From contig CM028922.1 in NCBI GenBank assembly GCA_016801845.1, positions 6,317,501 to 6,381,500 on the forward strand: 64,000 bases of DNA, given 5' to 3'. Numbering within the stretch: position 1 is the stretch's first letter; the number at the start of each line of letters is the position of its first letter. Below the pieces are notes generated by a model that saw only the letters and a list, made by a program, of their open reading frames with translations, was not told the DNA's origin and did not search any database. Below are positions 40,674-52,482 of this stretch, in pieces. The position numbers and the translations under genes were made by a program. The stretch is from Polydactylus sextarius (taxonomy: Eukaryota; Chordata; Actinopteri; Polynemidae).

Positions 40674-41090
40674 TCTGCCTTGTTGTCTTGTGATGACCTG
40701 CGGGTGCTCGAGTCTTCTCTGAATCAACACGGCTCGGTTGTTCGGTTAGTTTGGTCGGTTGGTGTTAAAGTCCAACCCCGGGGGCAACAAGGCGAGAGAG
40801 CGTTAGCTAGCTGAAGCTACTGACCTAACGGGCTCCTGTTAGCCGTAGCAAAAGTTTCCGTTGCTTCTGTATTTGCCCCGTCAACTGCCATTCCGTTGGT
40901 CTTCGCATTTTTTACCGTAACTAGTTTCATTATTTCTCCCTCTCCTTCTCTCTCTTTCTCTCTGGCTTCACTCCTGATGCTCGCTAACTTTAAAAAAGCT
41001 CATTATTCATTTTTTCCTTCTTCTTTTTATGACATAACCTTTGCCGTTAGCGTGGTTCGCACAAGCTGATGACTGTACACTGGACGGCGA
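40674..41090 (-). other. jak2: Candidate non-coding first exon of jak2
   Basis: Read on the minus strand, a strong donor (GGCAGA then GTAAGT) ends this exon at 40674. The DNA above it is GC-richer and partly CpG-containing. The 5' limit is not visible; 41090 is a guess. It fits JAK2 genes, which begin with non-coding exons well upstream of the ATG. Confidence 0.45.
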
Positions 41091-41240
41091 TAACGTTGAT
41101 GATGATGATGATGGTTGTTGTAGTTGTAGTGGTAGTGGTGGTGATGGTGGTGGAGAGGGCGGAGCAGGATGCCTTTAAAACGATTTTGCCAGATGTGTCG
41201 GGGGTGCTTCTTCCGTATTTATAATGCGGAAGCTATTTTT
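41091..41240 (-). promoter_or_regulatory. jak2: Candidate jak2 promoter with paired ETS sites
   Basis: CTTCCG at 41210-41215 and CGGAAG at 41227-41232 form two inverted ETS motifs 11 bp apart. A GAT/GGT-rich tract at about 41096-41157 lies between them and the candidate first exon. The arrangement is visible in the sequence; promoter activity is inferred from position. Confidence 0.4.
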
Positions 41241-41534
41241 TTTTTTAATGTTCAGGAATCCCCTTCAATCCCAAACCCCCGAGCATGTTTCATAGTAACT
41301 AAATACTTTTACTCAAGTATAATATAATATTATTCTACTTACGCTTAAATTCGGTACTTTAACTTAGTCATAAAGTACTTTATAAATGATTGGGTTCAAA
41401 TCAGCTTAAAAATGTTGATACTGATTGTTATTATTGTGGTATTTCACATTTGCATACCACCGTTAAATCTTAAATCTTATCACTGTTTTTTTAAATATTC
41501 CAAATAATGTATAGAAATAATCATAATAATAAAA

Positions 41535-43014
41535 AATAAATGTGTAGAAAATATGAATTTGAAGCAACAACCCTGTCAGCCAGTGAGTTAAACTGCAAAA
41601 ACAACAATAAGTTGACACTTAACCTGCACAAACACGTTTTAAATACATATAAAAATATAAGCCTATGTAGCCTATATTAAATATATTAAAGAATAGGGAA
41701 AAATAGCAGATGTAGTCTCATTAATCACACACATCTCTCTCTCTCCAGATATATTATATACACATACATATACTTATATACCCATATACCCTGTATACAT
41801 ACATAATACTACAAATAAAAGTAAGAATAGAATAAAGGATTTTCACGTATAAATGAACAAAACGAAAATAAAAGCGTGATGAGTTATTGCAGATGGTGAG
41901 TGATTTTTCCTACTGTTTTTTGTGCCAGTGAAACTGAATGAGTTTTGCCACGTGATCTTTGCACAAACGTCACTGCCTTTATTAGTATGCACAATAGATT
42001 TTGCAGCAGAAATTGGCTGAGACTTCTTGTCATCCATAGGAGCTGCCTAAAGAGAAATCAGATTTTAAGGTGAGCACAATCTTGCCTCGCAAGCACATAA
42101 ACTTTCAAACAAACTGTATTTACTCCATTTATTAAAGAGAAAAAGCAAGGGAGGATAGCTACTGGTGGTCCTCCCTAAAAGCTAAAAAAAAAAAACATGA
42201 GATAAGGTAATGATTAGTCTTTTATTATCTTTTATTCTTATTGCAGATCTTCATATCCAAACAGACTTAAGAGTTAAGATTAACAGTCATATGATGAGGT
42301 TGAGTCAACATGAGCCATATTATCTCCTGATTCCACAATCCCATCACCTTCTGTGTGAGTAGCTGTCAGTCACTCTTAAAAAACATGGTACAGACTAGTA
42401 CAGAAGATGTTACAAGTAGCAACAGATAGTTTTAATTGCAAAGAGTAAATATAATCCAGTTTTGGGGGGGATCATCTCATCATTGTTCAAGAATTTTATT
42501 TACTCCATCAAGGACACTGCATCACTTCCCCTCCACCACAATACACTACAGAGACAGCAAAGTTCCCTTTTAACTGCAAAACTTATTCAGTTTCGCTGGC
42601 ACAAAAGAACAGTAGGGAAAATCACTCACCATTTGCAATAACTCATCACACTTTTATTTCCATTCATTCATACATGAAAAACATTTATTCTATTGTTACT
42701 TTTATTTGTAGTATTATGTATGTATAAGTGCATATGTATATAATTGATTTATCTGGAGAAAGAGAGAGAAATGTGTGACTAATGGACTACATCTGCTATT
42801 TTTCTCTTTAATATATTTAATATATGCTACATAGGCTTATATTTTTATATGTATTTAAAACGTGTTTGTGCAGGTTAAGTGTCAACTTATTGTTGTTTTT
42901 GCAGTTTAACTCACTGACTTGTTGGTAAAATGTTGCCCCGACCAACTTGAAATCATCTGTGTAGAACAGTGTCAGGCTGACAGGGTTGTTGCTTTAAATT
43001 CATATTTTCTACAC

Positions 43015-43022
<8 letters not shown>
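41535..43022. repeat. Large inverted duplication (arms 415 and 447 bp, 626-bp centre)
   Basis: The left arm (41535-41949) matches the reverse complement of the right arm (42576-43022) almost base for base, except for two indels. The right arm has about 59 extra bases near 42916-42974 and the left arm about 20 extra near 41775-41795. Conserved blocks include TTGACACTTAACCTGCAC and GTGATGAGTTATTGCA. The centre (41950-42575) is unique in the window and has no gene. The outer edges abut AT-rich, ATT-like repeats, with a (TTA)n tract directly at the right edge. It lies between the divergent jak2 and zbtb26 genes. Confidence 0.92.
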
Positions 43023-43047
<25 letters not shown>

Positions 43048-43184
43048 CTTTATTTCTACACACTGTCACATCTGTATCTGCTAACAGCGTATGGCAGGGT
43101 AGGCATGTCTATCAGTGATCTGAGTGTGGAACAGTGACTTTGTTAAAAGTTTATTCCACACACACACACACACACACACACACA
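43019..43184. repeat. TTA and CA microsatellites
   Basis: A (TTA)n tract of about 29 bp at 43019-43047 borders the inverted duplication. A (CA)n tract of about 28 bp lies at 43157-43184. Confidence 0.9.
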
Positions 43185-43843
43185 ATAAATATAAGCATAG
43201 ATAATCAGTCCACCTATTCACACTATTACATTGCCACTGGACACTTAACTCTGCAGTTTCATGTCAGTGAGGGAGATTGTATTAGTATTATCGCCACCAT
43301 GTGGTTGGATTTTAATATTGCATCTGTAACAGAATTGTTACTGTAAAAACGGTACTGACAGGGTTAATTAGTTCATGCGCAACAGAGATTGCTGCCTCAG
43401 TCTAAGGTCATCTGGGAAATCGGGATGTGAGGCGTTTCACCATAAGAAGAAACATTTTGTCCTCCTACTTTTGGTGCTTGTGTTCATGTTTTACGGTCAG
43501 TACCTGTACTTTAACTGCCAGACTATCTGTTTTTGAAGTTATCACTGACCAAGATAACCAGTGTTTGTTTATTTTTGTACAACTGGATAGGATACATCAC
43601 GATGGTATAAGCCTGCTGTAAAAGGTGGTGGCTGGAGCATCACTCTGATTTTACTGATTTAATTGCATAGATTTAAACTGTAGACCAAAACCACCTCACA
43701 ATGGCAATGATGGGATGTAGGAATTGGTATTTCCGACCCACAATCTACATGAAATACAATTCACAATTTCACTTTTGCAGTTTGCACAATTTCTGTTCCA
43801 ACACTGACAAAACACTGTTCACTCTTTTTTCACTCTGACAATT
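43185..43843 (+). other. Upstream region of the zbtb26-like gene
   Basis: This AT-rich DNA leads to the zbtb26-like start codon. No TATA box, CpG island or clear splice acceptor decides whether a non-coding exon exists. Nothing else was recognised. Confidence 0.4.
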
Positions 43844-45546
43844 ATGTCAGGCTCCTCTGCTACTTTAAAGTTTTGTCTGCCCACCCATGGTGACTCCATC
43901 CTCAGCAAAATGAACGCTCTGAGAGAGGATCACCGCTTCTGTGATGTTACACTCCTCCTTGGGGGTCCACATGGCACCACTGCTGGGCCTCTCCATTTCC
44001 ACGGTCACAGAGTGGTGCTTGCAGCATCCTCAGACTTCTTACGTGATCAGTTCCTGCTCCACGAGGGCCGGGCAGAACTGGATGTAGCTGTAGTTTCCAG
44101 CATGGAGGTTGGTAAGAGACTGCTCCTGTCCTGCTACACCGGGCTCCTGGAGGTACAATATAATCTACACCTTCTTTGAAATATACAGTAAGAACAGAGC
44201 AGAATTTCCAGAATGAAGCCACATCCCCAGGTCTGTCTCAGATAGTTTACAATAGGGTTTCATTTTTACTTTACAATCAAGACGAAATCAAAACGCATAC
44301 AGAGAGTTGTGGAGTCAAAACAGAAATAAGGAACAAATATGCTGTGTGAGAGTGTGTGAAAGTGATATAAAAGGTCATAGACAACTGAGACAACGTGGGT
44401 CATGGATTGTAGTTCTCTTCTTATGTGTAACACATGGACGTTGCCATGAATCGTGTACTGCTGATTGTCTCTTTTTCCATAATATATATATGATTGCTAC
44501 AGGTTCCTTTGAGGGAGTTGGTGAATTATCTTACAGCAGCCAGTGCACTTCAGATGAGCCAGGTGGTGGAAAAGTGTGCTCAGGCTGTGTCTGAATACCT
44601 CAGTCCAACCCTGGCTTTCTTGAAACTGGAAAGACAATCAGAGAAGAAGGAAATCCTGCAGCCAGAATGTGGCTGCCCGTGCCCAAACTTCATAAACCAG
44701 GAGGAAAGGGATGTAGCCCAACCCAGCACCAGTATACAGGAAGCAAGTGCTGACAAGGGGGGAGCAATTGTATTCCAGTCCAAGTCAAGGGTGAGCCAAA
44801 AAGAAAAGGTATTTAGTCAAGAACTGAGAGATGTTGGAGAGAAAAAGAGGGTGATTAAAGATGAAATAGAGTCATTAGAAAACATAACATGTTGTTGCAG
44901 CACTCATGAGTCAGAAGAAACCAGAGACATTCAGGCTTTTCATACAAAGAAGTCAAAATCGTCCACAGCCACAGAGAGTTCTGCTCAACACAAAGTGGTG
45001 GATGTGGTGGACAGTTTCCAAAATTCAGGTGAAAGTTTGACTGTGGGAGCTCAACTGCAAGAATGTGGAGAGCTGATGGCCTCCAATTTATTTTGCCTTT
45101 CTAGAAAAGATCTGTCCAAGAGTCATTGTTCTGAAGACGAGCTGACAGAGGATTCAGATGGCATGTTGGTCCAGAGGCCGTACCTGTGTAGGAGGTGTGA
45201 CAGAGTGTTCCAGGACCTGGAGAACTATGTGGGACATTTGAAGGAGCACAGACAGTACCTGTGTTTGGTCTGTGGGAAAGCCTTTTCCCAGAAGATTCAT
45301 CTGTTTCGTCACATACGAGCTCACACTGGTGTCAAGCCTTTCAGATGCCCACTGTGCCACAAGACATTTTCTGACAAGGCCCCACTGCAAGACCATCTCA
45401 ATCTACACACAGGGGATAAACCCCACAAGTGTGGCTACTGTGCTGTGCACTTTGCTCACAAGCCAGGCCTCAGGCGCCACCTGAAGGACATTCATGGTAA
45501 GAGTAGCCTGCAAAACCTGCTTGAGGAGGCTGTTGACTGTCAATGA
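43844..45546 (+). CDS. zbtb26: BTB/POZ and C2H2 zinc-finger protein, ZBTB26/ZBTB6-like, complete
   Basis: Two exons (43844-44152 and 44503-45546) give 450 residues; human ZBTB26 has 441. Exon 1 encodes most of the BTB domain (GDSILSKMNALRE, FCDVTLLL, GHRVVLAASSDFLRDQFLL) and exon 2 finishes it (LVNYLTAASALQMSQVVEKC). About ten residues (PHGTTAGPLHF) are inserted in the BTB relative to human. A charged, low-conservation linker follows. Four C2H2 fingers begin near residue 330: YLCRRC, YLCLVC, FRCPLC and HKCGYC, joined by TGVKPF and TGDKPH linkers. The DKPHKC and FAHKP segments favour ZBTB26 over ZBTB6. The neighbour rc3h2 also supports this, since both ZBTB genes flank RC3H2 in human. Such proteins are nuclear DNA-binding factors, often repressors acting through BTB dimers. 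The targets are unknown. Confidence 0.85.
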
Positions 45547-48500
45547 GGTTGCAGCTTTAGCTGATTGATCTATAGGCTGAAATGTGATATAATATTCCTA
45601 ATTAGTGTATAAGTACCTGAAGATAATTTTGCCAAATGAGTCCTTCATATCTACATCAAGACAAGACTCTTCCACAGCATCTGCTAAGTATCAACACTAT
45701 TGACATTGGCTCTTGTGAAGACTTTTTACATTTTTTGTCACCTGAAAGCCACTGTATGTTCTTCTACACACCTGTAAGGGGGAGATGAGTGATATTCAGT
45801 TGGTTGCAATCTGCAGCATCACTTCTACACACCATTAAATCCTACACATTGGTCACATAATTTTATCTTAATGATTATTGTGGAAAAGTTAAATAAGATT
45901 CAAGAGCAGACAATAAGAACTGTGACACAAATTACTGTACTGTCTTGACTGATCTGTTTGAGGAAGAAAAATAATTGTATGTCACTTAAAAGATGTACTA
46001 TTTTATGTTACATTTATGCTTTTTGAACATTTGAGAAAAGTGCTAAACACAGTTTATCTCACTAAACCAGTGTGTCCCAGAATATAAATTGAGAATCACA
46101 GAGTTAATGCATTTACACTGTAACATCTGGCTAATGGAAAGTAGTAAAGGTCCTTCTGTGCCTTGTGCAGTGTTTTCCTGATCTCCGTGGGTACACTCTA
46201 CTGAATTAAATCCTGCAGCATGCGCTATACAAATTTCATTATGGTATATCATCTGCCATGTATAACAGTGAATGCAGTCTTGTAGAGGTTTGAGGAAGGC
46301 ATTATTTGCAACACTTTTGAGGCAGACTCAGCATTTTAAAGTGCGTAAAAGCAAAGAAATATAAGATTACTCTGCTTTGGCAAGAAGACAAACTATGTGT
46401 AACTATCTAATCTAGAAGAAATATTGACTGACAAACCTGGTTTTGAATGAACACAAACTCCATAATTCCTCAGCTTTTTTTCTTTTTGTAAAAGAAAGAG
46501 ATAAGATAAATAAATAGATAGGCACAGAAAACCATCACTTCACCATTTGACCCTGCTGAAATTATATGCAGTTCGCTGAGCATTAAGTTATAAGTGAGTG
46601 GATTGTCCCACATGGCTGAGTTATCTTCCATGCTCTCTCACTCTGTTCCTTTCCTTCACATGTCTCCTTTTCTCCCTCTTTTATCCTTTTGGCCCAGAAA
46701 TGTCACTCTGAATGAATGGAACACTTACACCCAAGACGCCAGGACAGACAATGGGTTGAATATTTTGCAAGTATGTGTTTTTATGTGTAACAAGGAAGAC
46801 AGAATATATAGAAATACAGAGAGATATCCATATCAGGCCTCAGAAGAGTTTGGACTGAGTATAATAAACCTGCAACAACTAAATTCTCAGTTGTGAACAC
46901 AAAGCTTACTTGTGATGTGATCAATCATGATATATAATGCCTGAGGTAGATCAAAAAACAGACATATGATATATTGTATATGAATGTGCAAAAAGTGTTA
47001 CACATTAACACACAGAGACAAACAGTAAATGTGGCATCCAGGACACCTTTATTACGAATAAAAGTTATAAAATATGAGGACAATATAAAGGCAGTGGGAG
47101 GGGAGATTCAGAGATGTAAATGAATAAAGAAAACATTAACAGTTATTGGGAGTCTGTAGGTGGTAAAGATGGTTCAGCAAGAAGTCGAGATGAGCTGCAA
47201 GGAAGAAACACGAAGGTGAAGGAACAGCACCTAACTCTCCACAGTGATTACAGCCAAGGTGCCCCTGAACAAGGCCTTCAACACAGCTGCCATCGTAGAT
47301 CTAAGTAGAGCTGTTCTGCAGGTATTAGATCAAACGGCAGTTGCACAAGTGTGAGTGTATAACCACATTTCTGTGTGTATATGTGTGTGCACATAGAGCA
47401 GGCTTATACCAAAAGAGATGTTCTCTGCAAAACTGCCTTTGATGAATGAAACTTAACCTCACTCCGTGTAGCTGAAAACTATGCTTTTAATCTTCAGATA
47501 GATGTCAGAAAAAACTACATTTCACTGTAATGTGTAATGTTCCCAGAGAGATAGACGGGGGGACTCTCCTGTCTATGTGGAATTATATATTTGTTTTTAC
47601 ACATATAAGTGAATTTAAAAATAGAATAGCTTTTTAAGAGGTACTACAGATGGTGACATTAAGTTAAGTATTTTTTTAATCAAGTCACCCACCACTATTT
47701 TAGCCTTGAATAGTTGCCTTGAACCTGTTTTCTTCAGCCAAGGAGGTATTAGTCTTGTTGTTTTTCACAAACTGATTGCAAGATATGGAAATGTGTTCTG
47801 TGAGCAGCATCTAAACTGAGGAAACCTTGTGTTAACAGGTTAAAAAATGTATTTGTAAATATCTAAACGTATGTAGGAAGCTGTCATGAATCCCTTTATT
47901 GATGGAGTGTCATTCGAATTTTTGATTCATTATTTAAGGTTTAAAGTTATCTCAGTATTTTTGACCTGATGACTCCTAAATAGAATATATTGGATCCTCT
48001 AGGCGGCATAGATATCAATTGGATACCAATGCATAAAACAGTAGTTGAGTTATTTCACTTTAACCGTCAAATATCAGCCTTGTGGTGGCACTAAAGGAGG
48101 TCACATGATCACCACGGTTTGAGTTTTCTAACCAAGAATGTCTGTCTTACATTTCATACCAATCCATTTTTATAGTTGTTAACATATTCTCTGAGATCAA
48201 CCAAGCAACACTGACATTCAGAGAGCCATGTTGCTAGTAAAGCTAAAACAGCCGCTCATGTGACATAAACATAATGGTTGACAAATTTGATTTGACTTTT
48301 TCTGGTGTAAAAATTCCCATTTGTGTCTTTGTTCTTGCTTGTGATCATCTTGTTTCATTGTGCAAACAAGATTTTGCTTGACATTGAAAAACAAAAAATA
48401 TAAGAGCGTATAGTATATGAGACTAATGTACACTATATCTTTCTGTACTGTAATACCTGATACGTGTGATACGTGATTCAGGCCAGTCCAAAGATCACAT

Positions 48501-49900
48501 TTATGACCACGTTTTCTTGAATACGATGGCATGATGATGCCATGTTTGTTTTCCTGTGATCTAATTTAAAGGTGAGGTGTTAAAAATTTATTTGTGCAGG
48601 TTAATATTACAACGTGATGACTTCCAGGCCTCATGTTTGCACCACAGACTGGCCTCTTTAATAGGTCAACCACTCTGATTATGCCGACAGCTCGCTCCAA
48701 ATGATGAGTCACACATGAATAAAACATTTTGATTGGTAGTTTCGATTACTATTTAACTTATCCAGATCCAAAATAACAGACTCAGTTTAAGTTTGAGTTC
48801 CTTGCTTCAGTAACTTAAGTGATTTTTTTTTTTTTTGAAGCTTTGGCATGATGGATATAGTTCATGATGAAGTAAATTCGGGTGCAAAATATATCTAAAC
48901 TTACACATTTCTAACACAAACAGAAACAGTTTCATTTGGATTTGTTGTAGGAATACAGGATCACACCACGGAGGGGATACTGTTTTTCAGAAAACTGTGC
49001 ATTCATTTTCTACCCTAAGAAGTGGATGTGGCACCTAAGTCAAAAGTTTTATTTTAAATATAGACCTCATATAACATTCTTGCAGCTAAAAATATGTGAT
49101 TTAGTACAAAGGTTTCCATTAAATGTGAATTATACAGTACACTGGAATCTTATTATGTCTTCACAATGGATAGGCTTACCTCTCCTGTAGTGAACAGCAG
49201 GTCATTGAGGGAAAAGTGAGTACAGCATGACATAATTATAAACACCAGATGTAAAGCAGCATTGCCAGTGAATAACAGGGTAAGTCCATTATAATGTACA
49301 GGATGAAGCTATGTGGTTAATAGGATTACAATCTTTGTAAGCGTGTATAGTCCATTGGTAAATAGCAATAAATATAAAATTACTGGATTATTCTTTATAT
49401 AATGCAAATATGCTGTAACTGTTCAGTTTACTGACAACATTGTAACAGTGTTACTAAGGAGACGGAGTTGATCAAGCTCTTGCGTTTATGGTTTTATTGT
49501 GGAAGAACAAATAGAAAATGGGGAAGGCAGGTTGAGGAAAAGCTTTTTCTTCGACTCCACTTCTGCATTGAAGTGAGCGGGAACTACATTTGTTCGCATG
49601 TGAGCGCGTTAACTTCCTCCTGACGGTCGCACTTGTCGAAGCGCATCCTCCTCCCTCCGCGGTCTGTTCCTTTAAAACACAGACAGCCCACGCCTCGAAA
49701 AGCGGCTTGTTCCGGCTTGCCCCTTTACATCTTTTTTATCCTTGCCCATAACGTTAAAATAGTGCGCGCACCCCCACCCCCCCCCCCAAAAGCTGCCTCT
49801 TTGGGACTGCTAACTCACATGCGTTTTGATTTGTTTTATTTGTTCATTAAATTATTTATCCTCCTTGAACTGTCGCGAGGTGGGGTGGTGGTTAAATAGT
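45547..49900 (+). other. zbtb26-like 3' UTR and intergenic DNA before rc3h2
   Basis: About 4.3 kb has no recognisable coding sequence. AATAAA at 46509-46514 and another near 46863 are possible ends for the zbtb26-like transcript. Short frames here on both strands have no familiar motif. A poly-C run lies near 49770-49789. Confidence 0.5.
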
Positions 49901-50337
49901 CAAGGGTTATGCATGATGCGTAGCCGCGCACTAACAGCAGCAGCACCACCAGCAGCAGCAGATCTGTATCCGTGTGAGTCTGAGGCGCAGTTCGGCAGGC
50001 ACCATCACAGGCGGAGCGATACAACCATCTCCTCTCAGCTCTGGTTTGTCAAGCCGAGGGTGTGTGGCTCACTGTACCTGAGCGAACGTGTCCGTCACGT
50101 ACCAAAGCGGGGCAGAGGATCAGAACTGGACCAAGGGGACCTGTGTCTAATGCTCTGAAATGCAGCGCCATACCCCTCTCGCATCAAGAATTGTCGCTCC
50201 GAGCCGACTGCTGCGGTTGTATTGCATCTGATGAAGATTTTTTAACCATCATTATTAATGCTAACAGTATTATTTTGATGCGCGCCTGTGGACGTCTATG
50301 AATATGTTTATTCTGGTGCTGTGGTGTAGTGCGTGAG
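49900..50337 (+). promoter_or_regulatory. rc3h2: Candidate rc3h2 promoter and non-coding first exon
   Basis: The sequence becomes GC-richer with CpGs from about 49560 and contains CAG/CAC trinucleotide stretches. A strong donor (GCGTGAG then GTAAGT) sits at 50338. It points toward rc3h2, whose first coding exon carries a 5' UTR acceptor at 56841. The transcription start is not defined. Confidence 0.4.
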
Positions 50338-52289
50338 GTAAGTGACTTATCCAGAGGTGCGCGCTACTTTCCTCTGCTCCTCTAATTGAGATTTTATTTG
50401 ATGTATAAAAGCCTTTGACATTTTTTTTAGTGATGTTTACTTGTTAATTTTCTCTTTAGCTGCAAATTATTTCTCAAATTATATAATTAGACCTATTAGA
50501 ACTACTCGACTACGAGCTCATCTCTAATTTCTGCAACTGGTGCTGATGGTTTATTATGAGAAGACAGGTTGTATTTTAATTATGGGGCCCATTGCTTTTA
50601 GTGAGCTGCGAATGCAAACCGTGGTTTTCTAGAAAGTGTTGCCTGCTCTAAATGCAACATGAAAACTGTAGATGTGGTGCTACTGTAATGGTGGAGACTG
50701 TAATGGTCGGTGCTAAACCCCCCACGCCCCTCCGTCCCCGCCTCCACCACCACCTCCATGGTTGACAGGGATCTGTGCAAAATGTGAAATTTACAGTGAA
50801 AGTAAACATTACCCAAAGTGAGTAGTAGTTTTAGCTCAGGTGTTGCATATTATTTGCTGTATGGGCTTCAGCGTGAAATGCAGCACTGTCATCATAAAGT
50901 TTAAGAGTGTAGCCGCCTGTCATGTTGGAGGTTACTCTATAACCTGCTGATTTGCAACTGGAAGCAACCTGATACTGTGACAGTGTAAATCCAAGGCGAT
51001 AACAAACTGATGGTTCACTAAGACTAAATTGCTCTTGTTGCAGCGCACACATCTCAACAGACGTAATGAAACAGGCCTTTACTGTACAGTTTATGTTTTG
51101 TAACGCAGCAGCTTCTATATGTTTGCATGGCCTCCCCTCTATACACTAACCTCCTCCACGCACACACACTGTGATGACAGACATAATGAATAAATGATCA
51201 CACAAACCCACATACCCCTACTGTACGTTAAAGAAAACAAGCGAGCAGGCAACTTCCCTGTAACTATAGTGATTCTGTAGTAAATTATGGAACAGTAGTC
51301 CTCAAATATCAAAGATAAACAACCTCCCTTTTATGTGTCACTCATGTTGACATACAAAAACTAAATCCTACTGTGTGTAAAATTGTGTGTGATCATACCA
51401 GTATGCGGTGAGTGTGATGTTATGTGATTTCTCATTGGCAGACTGCTTGTGCAATAGAATTGTCTTACACCTACACTTCCCAGAGCGCGTTCCCGTCGAG
51501 AGCTTTTTTTCATGAGATTAACAAGCGTCGTCGGTTCTCAGTGTTAAAGTTTAACTTTCTCTTCATCATCTACAAGCACGCTGCGGTCACACGGATTATT
51601 TTCACTCAACAGCAGACAAGAGACGCTTCCTGAATCCTCAAAGATAGGAAGTTCACGCCTATTCACGTGTAATGTATCTCACTTTGTTGTCAACATAAAT
51701 GTTTATTTGCAGACTCAAGCTATATTAATGGTCCTCTAAGCTTATTTGACTTTTAACTGATAGTACACTATTTCAGGGTTTCTTTTAGCAGTCTGGTAGG
51801 TGTGCAGTTTCAGTTATGTTCTGTACCCACTACATTGTTCCCATAAGTGTGTGTTGATGACTATAAAAATTCTGCGTGTACTTAATGCTGTTTAGAGGGG
51901 CTGTGTGGTACATGCAAGGTGTGTATGGGGAGGAATTTCAAAGGTCATTAGCACATTTATGAAAGTGAAACAAAGTGAGTTATAAAAACCAAAGATGGCT
52001 CATTGAAACAGGTGGTGTATGTGTTTGTATATGTAAAAGTTGCACATTTTTGACAAGGGGCACTAGAGAATTTGTCTTAAATCGCAGACAAAGACTATAA
52101 TCATTACTGTATTGTTTTGTGCTGACGTACTTCTTGTCTAGTACATGGTTGTTTTTGTGAAATATCTTGGTTTCATAAATCCGTGTCTTTGGTGAAACCA
52201 CCAATCATTGACATCACGCATAGTTATGCGCCTTTTCTCAAACACCTACACACACATGCATACGCACAACATTACTCTGACTTACAATT

Positions 52290-52482
52290 ATTTCCTAGAG
52301 ACTTTCTCTAACCCTAACCAAAAGTGATACTTGTCTGACCCTTTACGGATCTACGTTACAGGGACTTACTTTTTTGTCCCTGTAAGAGGTCAAGTCCCCA
52401 TAATGTGACTGTGTTAACACATTTAGGTCCTCACTACACGAGGAATACCTTGACCACATACACACACACACACACACACACA
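52290..52482 (+). repeat. Fish intronic repeat ending in a CA microsatellite
   Basis: The run from CTAACCCTAACC through GGGACTTACTTTTTTGTCCC, GTCAAGTCCCCATAATGTGA and ACACATTTAGGTCC to (CA)n matches a short repeat I recall from many teleost introns. It contains an inverted GGGAC...GTCCC pair. The family name is not known to me. Confidence 0.55.

Noticed and set aside
50860..51020. Possible microRNA-like hairpin in the rc3h2 5' intron
   Set aside because: No stem of precursor length could be paired by eye.
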